Of a stretch of 64,000 nucleotides of DNA, positions 9,991 through 22,804 are shown piece after piece (the stretch's first letter is position 1; each line of letters opens with the position of its first letter). The stretch is from Rehmannia glutinosa. Its lineage: Eukaryota; Streptophyta; Magnoliopsida; Lamiales; Orobanchaceae. Made by a program: the position numbers and the translations under genes. The DNA is taken from NCBI GenBank assembly GCA_016081115.2, contig JABTTQ020002849.1:124001-188000 (forward strand). Direction: 5' to 3'. The notes beneath the pieces are model-generated. The model did no database searches, was not told where the DNA came from, and saw only the letters and a list, made by a program, of their open reading frames with translations.

Positions 9991-12900
9991 TAGTTTTTAA
10001 GATATATAAGTTAAATATAAATTTTTACTAAAATTTTGAATAAATATTATTTTATTTCTAAGATCTATTCATTAATATTTTATGTATGTTTTTTCCCGTA
10101 ATAATGGATATACGGTTCAACATGAGTTAGATTCAATTATTAGTTTATTTTATTCATGTATTCTTTTGATAAAAAAAAACTCGATCATTGTGACAATATA
10201 AAGTTAAATTTGCAAAACAAATATATTATATGTACATACTCTAAAATTTAAAAATAAAATAAACTTGGCTAAGAGTTATGTGTTTGAAATTAATGAAATG
10301 ATATTTTAAATCTCAAAGTGAAATGGATGAGATGAGTAATATTTGTTTAATTTTTATCCACAATTGTATATTTATAATTGTTTTTACATTTTTAAGGGTT
10401 GGCATATATATATATATATATCTATTATAAAACTAAATAAATAAAAAATGAAAGAAAAATAATTTTACAGCAAAAAATTACAATAATAATATAAAACAGT
10501 TAATACTAAGAATTTTGAAGCTAAATTGAAAATTGAGAACTAATTTTTCTTTAACATTTATTTATGCACTTAATTTTTTTTTTTATGGATGCACCATTTG
10601 AACTTTCAAATCCTATAATTTAGATTCATTTATCAATTTTAATAATATATCATTGTATATTCTTTTAATTAAATAAGCCTAGTAAATATGATAATAAAAA
10701 CATGAAATTAACTATAAAATATATTTAATAGGATAAATATTTGTTCTCAAACTTAACGAAATACAATTATAAATTATATTTTAATATAGAGGTATAGTGA
10801 GCAGGAAAATATATTGTTTAATTTTAATTTTATTTTTCTTGGCATAATAATTTTTAATTAATAGGATGAAAGGTCTAACAAGTTTGGATAAAAAAAAGAA
10901 CATAATTTATTTTATTGTAGAAAAATATTTTATTTTTAAATTATAAATAAGAAGTCAATATGACTTTTAATAATCTTATTCTATTTTACATATCGGGAAT
11001 TTTAATTTTGATTGAAATTATTGTTCCTATTTAGTCTTTCTATTTTATGGTAGTTTTTTTTATTTATTACTTATATAGAGGTGTATTGGTTGAAAAAAAC
11101 AGCATCAATAAATATACTTTGATTTAAGAAAATAAAACTATTATAATAAAATAAAATAGATTTAAATAAAATACAGTTAAAATGGTATATATGTATATAT
11201 ATACTATTGTAAGAATGGTAGAAGAAATATTGAAGAAAAATCACTTACATATGTACATTTTAACATGTATGACAATACTTAGTTTTGCTTAAAACTTATA
11301 TGCACCCTTAATAAATTATATAATTTTAGGTAAAAAGATATGTATTATATTATTTAGGTAGTGGAATAATCTAACTTAACAAAGACAAAATGTAATATAA
11401 TATGGAAACAAGAATCGAAACCTGAAAATTTAAAGAAGTATATATATATATATATGCTAAGAAAAACTAAAAAAAAATATCTTACATTTATATCATAAGT
11501 ACATATTTTATAACCTACACGTTAATATGCTAATTTTTTACTTAAAAAATAATATATTAAGTTATGCACAACAAGTATAAAACTTACTTGATATTTGAAT
11601 TTTAGGCGGCGACCTCAACATTACATTTGAGTGAAAAATTTTATCAAAAAGTTTATTTATGGATCAAAGTAATATATTCCTTCTTATTTCAAAAATAAAC
11701 ATGATTTTGAAAATAAATTGTTCATTATAATTTAAATATTAATTTTATTAATAAAAGTAATTGATTTTAGTCACCTTTAAATCTTGAGTCTCTTTGAAGA
11801 TATAATCACTATACTTTAATTTTTATATAAAAAAATAATTATATTTTTGATCTCACATTTTGTAGTGTACATATATATGTATTATTAAAGTAATAATTTA
11901 AATTTTGGTCAGACGTTATTTCATAGTTATGCATTTTAAAACATGTCCCTCTCTTTAATAGTTTAATTTGTAAAATGTATATTTTCCAAGTGCAACCAGA
12001 TTTTATCGTAAATGTTAAATTAACAAAGATCCAAATAGCATTTTTCATGTTTTGCTTCTAAATTTTAGTACGACGGACATACCATTTTTAAACCCCTTTA
12101 CTTTTAACCTTTTTTCTTATTTTTTTCATATTATATTTTATTTTGTTAAATAAAATTCTATCTATGAATAACAATATACATATATACAATTAATAAATAA
12201 AAAAGTTTCTCTCAAAAAAAAAATAAATAAAAAAGTTGTGATGGAATATCAAGAGACAAAAAAGAACAATAATTTGAGTAAGATTTGAAAAGTTATATTT
12301 ATTCCCTTCTTTAGAGTTCAAAAGTAAAATTCTAAACATTCATATATAAAATTCTATATATGGATAATAATAATCCTTTAATCAAATGATCAAATATATA
12401 TATTGACATTCTTCAACATCAAATTCATCATCCGGTAAAATTGGCTTAATATTAGGTCGAAGATTTAAATTTATGAAGATATTTATTTTTAACATTTTAA
12501 ACATTCAAATACGTGTTATACTTTTGTGAATTGTGTTGTAAATTTTATGCTACATTGAAAGATGCTCACCAACAAAGATAAAATGAATAAAATGAATTTT
12601 TTTATGCTTAAGACAATAAAAAAAGACAAAATTTATCAATTTATATATGATGTTTTCTTCGATTTTACAACAACAAAAAAACATAATAAATGAGACCTAT
12701 ATTTTACTCGAAATTGTCACATGCATAGAACATGACAACTAAAAAGTGAGGAGGTTTTTTGTTATGTCATTTATATAAAAATGCTATAGCTTAACCTATG
12801 TTTTACGGTTATTTGACACACTTCTAAATTATTATATTTTATATTCTATAATATTGTTGTAAAGCTCTAATGATAGGTTATACTTTGGATATGCTCCATT

Positions 12901-13346
12901 GGATGGAGTTTTAGAATATAAAGTGATATTTCGAAAGAAAACAACATAAAAGACGTAATTGAGGTTCTTCATATAATTTATTTTAATGTACTAATTAATA
13001 ATTTTTACTGCTATTAAAATTTATCATTACTATATAACATAACTAATTTTTGATACAAAAATTAATTAGAATAATAATTATTCACATCAGCATACTGAAT
13101 AATAAAAAATTATGTGGAAATAAAAAGTTTAAGATGTCGTGCATGCTCTTAATGATAATAGAATAGAGCATAAATATTGTTAGACACTCAATAATTTTGA
13201 TTTTTATGATGTGGTTTTGTCGTTTATTTGATATATAAATATGACTATTCTTTCAAACTGAATCAATTTATTAACTATTTTTAATTACAATTGATTAGTC
13301 TATTTTATCTTCATTTCCGTTATATAAATAATTAATTTAATCATGA
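9991..13346. other. AT-rich Helitron interior, no gene seen
   Basis: It is very AT-rich with stops throughout and short TA runs (10403-10421, about 11200, about 11440). I recognise no protein fragment, terminal repeat or RNA gene here. Confidence 0.55.
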
Positions 13347-13353
13347 AGAACAT

Positions 13354-13468
13354 TAGAAAAATTGGATAATGGTCGAGAGGTAAATACTTCCATCCTAGCT
13401 AGAGGTGTGGCATTTGATTCCCATCATTCATCCCCTCCCAATATATGTACTTAAATATTAAAAAAAGG
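13354..13468 (+). mobile_element. tRNA-derived SINE
   Basis: An A-box-like segment (TGGTCGAGAGG near 13370) and a B-box-like segment (near 13408-13422) are spaced as in a tRNA head, followed by an A-rich tail. AGAACAT occurs on both sides (13347-13353 and 13469-13475), a plausible target duplication. The body resembles the SINE at 39089-39206. Confidence 0.6.
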
Positions 13469-14050
13469 AGAACATGAATCAAAATATGTAGGAGAGCTAA
13501 GCTTCTAAACATAAAATATAATTTTACTTTCTCATCGTTCTTAACAAAAAAGGCACATGTGATGAATGAAAAACTGAATCTTGTAATCAAACTGATTTAA
13601 AAGTTAACACACATTAGAAAATAGAGTAAAATAGAAATACATCTATACGTCAACCAATCATGCATGGGCTAAAATTGCATTAAAAAAAAATTGCAAAAAA
13701 AATCTCAAAGCTAAGTATGAAGAAAATGTAGACACTCAAAAAATAAACAAGATGCATTTATTTAAAACTCGTCTTGAATATATATTTTTTAAATTTTTAT
13801 ATAGATTACTCATCAGTTTTTTAATATCCATTGTACTTTGTTGAGCGATAATATCATTTAAATATCATGTTTTTAGTCCAAAATGTCTTAACCATATTTC
13901 ACCGACAAATAAGTTTAAATTTAGTTTTTGCAAACTTTCTTTTAAGATCAAAATACATGAATGACATTTATTATAAATATAAAAAATATAATAAAATTTG
14001 ATTCCAATTTATAGATTTAATTTGAGTTAAATTAATAAAATTATTTGGTT

Positions 14051-14078
14051 CACGTGCAACGTACGTTCACCTTACTAG
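14051..14078 (+). other. Helitron 3' terminal hairpin and CTAG
   Basis: ACGTGC and GTACGT pair around an AAC loop with one G-T pair, followed ten bases later by CTAG. This is the classical Helitron termination structure. Confidence 0.7.
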
Positions 14079-15236
14079 TAAAACAAAAAATGAAAAAGTT
14101 CAAAAAATATCGGAGGTATTTTATGTACCTGGATTGCAAAGTAATTTGCTAAGTGTTGGTCACTTGATGAAGAAAAGATTTGATATTTACTTTGTGAATA
14201 ATTTTTGCACCATGAAGAAGAAAAATCAACTTGTTGCAAAGATTGGTTTGGGCTCGAATAATTTATTTCCCGTCAAGCTTGATGTGCTAAATGCCAATTG
14301 TTATCTTTCTTCTGATGAAAATATTTCCAAGTTGTGGCATGATATATTCGGTCACCTCAATTTTCAAAGTTTGAGGGAATTATCAAGCAAAAATATTGTT
14401 CAAGGGTTGCCTCAAATTGATGCAATAAGTGAAGTTTGTGAAGAATGTCAGTTGGAAAACAACACCGAGATCCATTCCCAACAAAATCAAGTTGGAAATC
14501 ACATTCACCATTGGAGCTTGTTCATACGGATATTTGTGGACCGATTCAAGTTCCATCTTTTGGAGGTAACCGATATTTCTTGTTATTTGTTGATGACTAC
14601 AAAAGAAAAGTTTGGGTTTATTTTTTGAAAGAAAAATCCGAAGCTCTTTCATATTTCAAGGAGTTCAAAGTTGTCAAATTAAAAATCTGAGAAGTGATCG
14701 TGGAGGAGAATATTTGTCTAACTTATTTGAATAATTTTGTCGTAGTCATGGTGTTAGACATGAATTGACAGCTCGGTATACACTACAACAAAATGGCATC
14801 GCGGAGAACGATCATGAACATGGTATGATGCATGTTGGAAAAGAAAAATGTGCCGGCTGAATTTTGGGTTGAAGCTGTCTCATATGCTATCTATTTAATC
14901 AACCGGTCACCAACAAAAAGTTTGCAGAATTCTACTCCAAATGAGGCTTGGTATGGAAAGAAGCCAAATGTTTGTCACTTGAAAACATTTGGTTGTTTTG
15001 CTTATGCACATGTTCCAGATTCTTTGAGAACAAAGTTAGATGATAAATCTGAAAAATACATTTTTATTGGATACAGTGAGAGGACTAAATTTTACAAGCT
15101 TTATAATCCAAAGACAAAGAAAATTGTGATTAGTAGAGATGTTCGTTTTGATGAAAAAGCTTGTTATGATTTTTGATTTTTCAGTTCATCAAATTTGCAA
15201 ATCTTTGATTTTGATGAAGCGAATCTCAACCAATAC
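14079..15236 (+). pseudogene. Copia A protease end and integrase (broken)
   Basis: Reading resumes after the Helitron with the conserved copia motif YVPGLQSNLLSVGHL (about 14120). GAG-pre-integrase follows with the zinc site LWHDIFGHLN and CEEC (14330-14450). The integrase core shows HTDICGP, FVDDY, SDRGGEY (14690-14715) and NGIAE (14790), covering the D,D,E catalytic positions, and ends with the C-terminal part up to DVRFDEKACYDF and a stop at 15177. Frames shift near 14470, 14690 and 14800, and a stop lies at 14732. Copia C interrupts at 15236. Confidence 0.88.
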
Positions 15237-16724
15237 TGTAAGTCCAAGCGGTTACGATAATCTAGAGGGGGGGTGAATAGATTATCTCCATCTTTTTAAT
15301 TTTACCCTCTTTTTCGAACAAAACAAGCCAAAACAATAGAAAAGGTGCGGAATGTAAACAACACATGTCGATTTATAGAGGTTCAACCCACCTACGGCCT
15401 AATCCTCTACCACCCCAGTATATCCGGGTGATTTCAAAAAGAAAAAGGATTTTATTAATTACCAAAATTAATACAACACCAACTTACAACAACACCTTGA
15501 AGAGCACCACACTCTTCTTCAACACCACCTTTGAGATTACCACAATCTCTCTTGAAGATTACCACAATCGATACCTTGTGAAGATTACCACAATCTCTAA
15601 CCTTGAAGAATACCAAATTCTTCAACACCTCAACAAGAAGATTACCACAATCTTCTCACACCTAACACCTAGATCACCCAAGTGTGTTATTACCAGAAGA
15701 ACACTCACAATGATATCTTGTGTTGAATGATAACCCAAAAATTCAAGATTACAACTCGATAATGAATTATACAATTGAGTGCAAGTGTAATCAAGAATAG
15801 CCTAGACCTCAAGGATGTGAAAGTGATAAGCTAGACAAATTACAACAAGAATAATGACAATATAAGACCAAGTGTTTGCTTGAGTATATCTTGTTGTGTT
15901 GTGTTGTTCTCTCTTGTTGTTGTGCTGCAAATCTTCCTCTATTTATAGGAGATGATTGATACTTGATAGGCTCCTCTTGGAATCTGATATCTACAAAAAA
16001 ATTGCAATTAAAATCAAGATTATAGCCGTTAGAAATCAATTCCACAATTTAGGGAAAAGATGTCTGCTGCACAACGGTTAGAATTTTGCTGTCAAACCAT
16101 AGGGCGACCGGTCGCGCACAAATAGACGTTTGAAAATAAGAACACATTTTTACACAGGCGCACGGTCCGACGGGGTCCGACCGGTCACCCTAGGGTCCAA
16201 CCCAGTTGCCCTCTTGAAAAATCGAAATAAAGAAGTTTGCAAATTTGAACCAACCTTCGGTATCGGTCGCCTCTATAGGTCGACCGGTCGACGCCACGGT
16301 CGCCCTATAGGGTGACAAATCACCCTCACCATTTTTCGCAAACATGAAGTTTTACATTTTTGCACAACTTTCAGTCTTGGTTGGTTGCCCTATAGGGCGA
16401 CCGATTGACCTCAAAACAAAAGTGTTGTCCAATTTTATATTGAAAATAAACTTCAAGAAATACTCCGAAAAATAGTGAAAATATTTTAGACCGATCGGGA
16501 GTATTTAGACAATATTTGAAAACATAGTTTGGATGTAAAAACCCATTGATACAAAATCATTAACTGTGTTGTCCAATTTTTGTCGAAAATAAAACTTGAA
16601 GAAATACTCCGGAAAATATTAAAACTATTTTAAATCATTTAGGAGTATTTGGACAACCTTTAAAACCATTGTTTTGGCATAAAAACAAAATCATCAAAAT
16701 CATGATAAAACCATTTATCAAACA
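15237..16724 (-). repeat. 3' LTR of copia C
   Basis: On the + strand it starts TGTAAGTCCAAGCGG and ends TATCAAACA, the reverse complement of the B LTR ends. It holds the hairpin repeats (about 15490-15660), a TATA box near 15951 (reverse), GC palindromes (16105-16400), and two tandem copies of a roughly 140-bp segment at 16424-16563 and 16566-16705. Confidence 0.93.
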
Positions 16725-16738
16725 ATCTCCCCCTTTTT
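16725..16738 (-). other. Polypurine tract of copia C
   Basis: The reverse strand reads CAAAAAGGGGGAGAT directly before the LTR start TGTTTG. Confidence 0.85.
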
Positions 16739-18580
16739 GATGATTACAAACCAAAACAATTTTAACGAGGTCGATTTTGAAACAAAACAATTTTACCAGT
16801 TAAAAAGAACTATCCGTTGTGAGCGACAACATTCCGCGCAATATAATCACAAGGATGGGTGTAGAGATATGAAACATATATAGCAAAAGCCCCCCTATCA
16901 ATATGCACAACAAGAGTAATGTAAAAGCAATCACCCACAAGCTAAAAACTTAGCTTTTACATATTGGTCTTAAGTACAAGAGCTTATAAGCTCCCCCTGT
17001 CAACAAAACATCATTAGACAAGTATATAAGTCCATAATACAACAAATGGACTAAATATAATCCACAACTTATGGCTTTTAGAAGCCATAGCTTATAGCTT
17101 CTTTCTCGAGCTTATTTTAGCTTTTATGAGCTAATAAGCTTATAACTTGTTTCTCCCCCTTTGGAATCATCAAAAAGAATGTTAGCACGATAAAAACATC
17201 ATATAATCATATCAAAGTGTGCAACTAAACCGATGTATCGAGCTATTTGAACAATGAAACTTATAGGCCAAATGGGAGGGAAAAGTCGATCATACGACTT
17301 GAAGAAGCTTATGAAAACTCATTTAATTTGCAAAACATGATATCTATAAATATATAAGACTTTTGAAATCGAGAGAATCATGTAGGTGATGAGTTTTTCA
17401 TTTAAATATTTTATCGAACACTTGGCGGGCGTCAAAAAATAAAAACTATGTATATAACCCTTGTAAATGTAATCAAGCCAAGTTTTTCATCACCAAAAGC
17501 AATTTTACAAACATCATCCAACAACAATCATTATTCACAACGTAAATATGCAAGAATTCCAACAAAAATCAATACATAGGCATTTTCTCAAGGGTTCCAC
17601 CCAATTGAGATAAAAGAGTAGAATTCTTACCATTCAATCGGTAAAGACGAGCAATGATGATGATAATCGAGCTAGGTAATCCCCAAAATATGAATTTTAT
17701 GCAACAAAATACATTTGAAGTGAATTGTGTGTGAAAATGTCAAAGAGGTCGAAATGGGGAAGAAAAACATCAAAATGCCAAAAATGCAATAACAGAGACG
17801 GTTTTAACCAAAATTCTGCAGTGGGCGACCGGTCAGGGCATAGGGCGCCGGTCGAGCTAGTGGGCGACCGGTCGGCCCGCCCGGCAGCCCACCGGGGTTT
17901 GTTTCTATTTTGAAAGTCCGAAATTTGATCCAAAAATCCGATTTTTTGTCCCTAAGTTTTGAAAACGTGCAAAATGCAAACGTAGACCTCATTCAATATA
18001 CATTATGTCATAATCAAGCTCGAAATGAGGTAAAATACTCGGCGGTGAATGATTAAAAAGTCCGCGAGTTATCCTTGAGACTAATTAAACACATCTCAAG
18101 TTTTTGTTAAACATGCAATCCCTTTGAAAAATATCGAATCTCAATATGTTTAGTTCGATTATGACGAACCATATTTTGAAAAATCATTATCACCGGACTT
18201 GTTATCCCAAAAAATAATAACGTTTTAAAACTTTGGATGAACAAGTCATAAGAAGAAGTGCCTTTGAAAATCTCATTTAATGGCACTTTAATGAGATTTG
18301 TTGGGATTGTTTTTGAAGTCGAGCATATAGACGTAAGGCATATAGAATGTCGAGTATAAGGAGTAATAAATGAATAAACATACCTCGAATTCGTTTGTCA
18401 ATCATGCCTACCTCAACCTTTGTCAATTTTCACATTTGTGGCCATATAGGTTGAAATGGTTCTTTCTTCTTCAATGCCTCACTTCTTCTTTTGAGTGTGG
18501 AATATAATCACCTTGTTGGCATTGTTGAACTTGAATTCCAATGATCAAATTTGAGCTTCCCTCATCATGATCATCTTAGG
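16739..18580 (-). other. Non-coding 3' region of copia C
   Basis: It mirrors 6831-8593 of copia B. Additional purine tracts occur near 16890, 16993 and 17153, with dense TAAGCT/AGCTTA hexamers at 16940-17150 and a GC-rich ACCGGTCG cluster at 17822-17890. No gene is seen. Confidence 0.7.
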
Positions 18581-18589
18581 TTCACCTTG

Positions 18590-19015
18590 CATTGACTTGG
18601 AAAAATCTTGCACAAATATTCATTAGTAGCACCAAAAATATTATCAACATAAATTTGCACAAGTAAACAACCTTGCCCTTTTTCAAAACAAGAAGTGTAG
18701 TATCAACTTTACCTTTTGTAAAATTATTTTGCAAAATTAGCTAAGTCTATCAAACCATATACTGGGTACTTGTATCAACCGTACAAGGCCTTTTTATAAA
18801 AATCATTTGGCCTAAAAATTTTAAACTCCGATAGACTTCTATTTGAATAAAACCATTTAGAAAATTGGATTTAACATCCATTTGGTAAAGCTTGAAATTT
18901 TCTCAAAACAAGAATGGGCAAGTAAAGTGCAAATAACTTCTAAATGTGCTATGAGTGCAAATATTACATCAAAATCATTACATTCTTCTTGACAATATCA
19001 TTGAGCTACTAACCT
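18590..19015 (-). pseudogene. Copia C reverse transcriptase remnant
   Basis: The reverse strand gives the MDVKSNFLNGFI-like motif near 18880 and VDNIFGATNEYLCK near 18620-18665, in broken frames. It corresponds to 6185-6680 of copia B. YVDD is degraded to VDN. No RNase H is found. Confidence 0.78.
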
Positions 19016-19863
19016 TGTCTTATTCATCAAACTTGTTGCGAAATATCACAAATTTCTGCAAAATCTTAACAAAATATTTTGCACACGAGCATAGTAATAT
19101 CGAATAATAGATACACTATTTTAAGCACCACATACTATGCATCATCAAGAGTCTAATAAATTATTCAAGTTCAAATAAGCTTAAGAAAGCTACATAAGGT
19201 CTCTTTTGAAATTAGACAATAAGAGAGCACATAGTTGAGACCTCATTTACAAGAATCATATGAACAAGAGGTTTGACATAAGTATCCAAGAATAGTGGCA
19301 TTTATATGTGCAATAAAATGCATAACTTTGTAGATCAATTATTTTATCAAAACAAAATATAATCCTTTACAAATCTTGGATAAAACAAGCTATGTCAAAT
19401 AATGCCTTTTCAAAAATCAAAACATCCTCTTAATGGCACTTGTATAAGCACATAGGCATATGACAAAAATATATCGAGTCTATAAGATAAATACCAATGA
19501 TGAGCGTACTTCGATAGTTAAAACATCTCTTGAAGAGAATGACGAAATATATATCCTACATATATCTTAAACAACTCTAGCACAAAGCAACATGATACAA
19601 GTGTAGGATAAAAACAATGTATGTCATAAATATGCTTGTGCCAAGAGAATCCATAGGAGATTATAAAACACAATAGATAAAGCAAATGCTCAAGAGTTTT
19701 AAAAACATCATGCAAGGTCTTCTTTAAAAAAAACATTTTGAAACTCACAAATATATTGAAGACCTAAATTTTTAAGAAATATGAAAACCCATTTTGCAAT
19801 TTAGACACAAATAAAAACATACACAAAGAAAACAAGATGCATATTTAAATAGGGAGATACGGT
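19016..19863 (-). other. AT-rich spacer of copia C
   Basis: It is related to 5247-6184 of copia B. No coding is recognised. Confidence 0.65.
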
Positions 19864-21333
19864 TTACCAATTTCGCCATTTCCATGGGTTGTGCCGTTCC
19901 CATTGTTGATGGCATCTTCCCTTTTGAAAGTCATTTTGTTGATGATAACTCTTCCTATTGCTCCATTTCCAAGGATTATGTCCTCCCCATTGTTGATAAT
20001 GTCTCTCTCTTGGAAAATCATCTTGTTGATGATGTCTTTGCCATTTCCAAGGATTGTGTTCTTCCTATTTTTGATTATATCCTCTCCTTGGAAATTTACT
20101 TTGTTGAAAATGTTTTCTCCTTCTTTGATCAAATGAGATGTTCATTTGATGTCTCCTTGGCGGCATGAATTTTCTTCGATTATTAATCCGCCGGGTACCT
20201 AAAATGACATTGTTTTGTGGTACCCTCAAGTGCTTGGGTCCTTTGGGATTAGTCTTGAGACTTTTAGGTCTCCAACAATAATTAGAGCTATTTCTAGCCC
20301 GACAAGTATTTACCGTATGACCCTTCTTACCGCAATAAAAGCAAGTAACATCACTATTATGCATAGGAACTCGATTCCTTTTCATATGATTTATACCATT
20401 AGGCTCATGATCAAGTTTACTCTTCAAATTATCACAATCATAAGCATTCACAACATTGGGCAATTTATTGGTACTCAAGTTGGATTTTGATAAATCATTT
20501 TTCATGCAATTAATATCCTCAACAAGAGTACTATTTTGTTTTTCAAGGTTTTTAACCTTGTCAAGTGTGGTGGTGTGAGCACATGATAGTGATTCATATG
20601 AAGTAAATAAACTATCCTTTTCATTTTTCAAAACATTGAATTCATTTTTCAAATTTTTGTACTTAACAAGTAAATTTTGGAATTCATTTTGAAGATCATC
20701 AAAATCATTTTGCAAATCACTATAATCATTTTGAATAACAATATCATAGGAAGTAGAGGGTTTAAGACATACCGTGTTTTCTTCTTTGATGCCCATAAAA
20801 CATTGTTCGACTACTTCATAGTTGGAAGTTGTAAAAGGCTTGTTCCTTAGATTTGAACTTATATCCCTTTGAGAAGTAGATGCTTTTGTTTGACTCCTTT
20901 CATTTGCATATACTCCATAGATGGATTCTAATTTTTGCCATACTTCATGTGCCGATCGAATTCCTACAATATGTTCATATTCCAAATTAGTAAGTGAACA
21001 ATACAAAATATTGAGAGCTTTACCATTTAAGGAGATGATTTTCTTTTCTTGATCATTGAGCTCCTTGAGAGCTTTGGAGGTGTATGGTGTGTCTTTCATT
21101 GGAATGGATTCTCCATTGATGATGATGTTCCAAATATCGAACCCGCAACCTTGTAAATAACAGTCCATTCTTTCTTTCCAAAATATATAATTTTTGGAAT
21201 CAAATAGTGGTGGCTTGGTGGTGGAGGTGCTAGAAAGTTGAGCTTCGTTCGTAGCCGACGATCGTTCCTCTTCACTCGCAATGTGAAACGAGCTTGCCAA
21301 AGAGTTTGGCTCTGATACCACTTGTAAGTCCAA
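19864..21333 (-). pseudogene. gag: Copia C gag (one in-frame stop)
   Basis: On the reverse strand the frame is open from the LTR end. It has the same order as in B: copia gag N-terminus (FDSKNYIFWKERMDCYLQG), a coiled-coil-like segment, a CCHC knuckle at 20302-20343, then a basic tail. TAG at 20065-20067 stands where B has a Trp codon, and the frame then stays open to a stop at 19864-19866, through the Trp-rich repeat tail. The different stop positions in B and C imply that each gag decayed after insertion. Confidence 0.86.
21308..21320 (-). other. Primer-binding site of copia C
   Basis: GGCTCTGATACCA on the + strand is the complement of TGGTATCAGAGCC, two bases inside the 5' LTR. Confidence 0.92.
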
Positions 21334-22799
21334 GCGGCTACGATAATCTAGAGGGGGGGGGTGAATAGATTATCTCCATCTTTTCGATTTTACCCTCTTT
21401 TTCGAACAAAACAAGCCAAAACAATAGAGAAGGTGCGGAATGTAAACAACACACGTCGATTTATAGAGGTTCAACCCACCTAGGGCCTAATCCTCTACCA
21501 CCCCAGTATATCTGGGATAGATTTCAAAAAGAAAAAAGATTTTATTAATTACCAAAATTAATACAACACCAACTTACAAAAACACCTTGAAGAGCACCAC
21601 ACTCTTCTTCAACACCACCTTTCAGATTACCACAATCTCTCTTGAAGATTACCACAATCGGCACCTTGTGAAGATTACCACAATCTTCAACCTTGAAGAA
21701 TACCAAATTCTTCAACACCTCAACAAGAAGATTACCACAATCGTCTCACACCTAACACCTAGATCACCCAAGCGTGTTCTTACCACAAGAACACTCACAA
21801 TGATATCTTGTGTTGAATGATAACCCAAAAATTCAAGATTACAACTCGATAATGAATTATACAATTGAGTGCAAGTGTAATCAAGAATAGCCTAGACCTC
21901 AAGGATGTGAAAGTGATAAGCTAGGCAAATTACAACAAGAATAATGATAATATAAGACCAAGTGTTTGCTTGAGTATATCTTGTTGTGTTGTGTTGTTCT
22001 CTCTTGTTGTTGTGCTTCAAATCTTCCTCTATTTATAAGAGATGATTGATACTTGATAGGCTCCTCTTGGAATCTGATATCTACAAAAAAATGCAATTAA
22101 AATCAACATTATAGCTGTTAGAAATCAATTCCACAATTTAGGGAAAAGATGTCTGCTGCACAACGGTTAGAATTTTGCTGTCAAACCATAGGGCGGTCGG
22201 TCGCTCACAAATAGACGTTTGAAAATAAGAACACATTTTTACACAGGGCGACCGGTTGACGGGGGGTCCGACCGGTCACCCTAGGGTCCAACCGGTTGCC
22301 CTCTTCAAAAAATCGAAACAGAGAAGTTTGCAAATTTGAACCAACCTTCAGGTGCCGGTCGCCCTATAGGTCGACCGGTCGCCCTATAGGGTGACCGGTC
22401 ACCCTCACCATTTTCTGCAAACATGAAGTTTTCCGTTTTGCACAACTTTCAGGTACGGGTTGCCCTATAGGGCGACTGGTTGACCTCAAAACAAAAGTGT
22501 TGTCCAATTTTATATCGAAAATAAACTTCAAGAAATACTCCGAAAAATAGTGAAAATATTTTAGACCGATCGGGAGTATTTCGACAACATTTGAAAACAT
22601 AGTTTGGATGTAAAAACCCATTGATACAAAATCATTAATTGTGTTGTCCAATTTTTGTCGAAAATAAAATTTGAAGAAATACTCCGAAAAATATTAAAAC
22701 CATTTTAAATCATTTAGGAGTATTTGGACAACCTTTAAAACCATTGTTTTGGTATAAAAACAAAATCATCAAAATCATGATAAAACCATTTATCAAACA
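21323..22799 (-). repeat. 5' LTR of copia C
   Basis: It matches 15237-16724. The TATA box is at 22031-22038 (reverse), GC-rich palindromes at 22190-22490, and the duplicated terminal segment at about 22497-22636 and 22639-22780. Confidence 0.93.
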
Positions 22800-22804
22800 A
22801 ATAC

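Larger units (their letters stand above)
1716..14078 (+). mobile_element. Non-autonomous Helitron inserted in copia A
   Basis: The left end reads TCTATTCTATACC and then TTATAAAAGTG, typical of plant Helitron 5' ends. The right end has a hairpin followed by CTAG at 14075-14078 and then T. Removing this interval restores the copia A protease frame, which fixes both ends. The flanking bases are T and T, where most plant Helitrons sit between A and T. No Rep/helicase coding was seen. The content is AT-rich DNA, copia B and one SINE. Helitron 2 near 58136 has the same type of 3' end. Confidence 0.75.
15237..22799 (-). mobile_element. Copia element C, same family as B, reverse orientation
   Basis: Perfect 5-bp target duplication AATAC (15232-15236 and 22800-22804), inserted between the integrase and RT regions of copia A. 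LTRs are 1488 bp (3') and 1477 bp (5'). The reverse strand carries the primer site, gag, a spacer, a short RT remnant and a polypurine tract as in B, and it also lacks protease, integrase and RNase H. The LTRs are about 110 bp longer than those of B because of a duplication near the U3 start. Confidence 0.93.

Noticed and set aside
13370..13425. A genuine tRNA gene
   Set aside because: No complete cloverleaf; box spacing plus A-rich tail and flanking duplication fit a SINE.
15365..15730. 121-codon frame rich in Thr/Ile
   Set aside because: It is a translation of the hairpin repeats in the C LTR.
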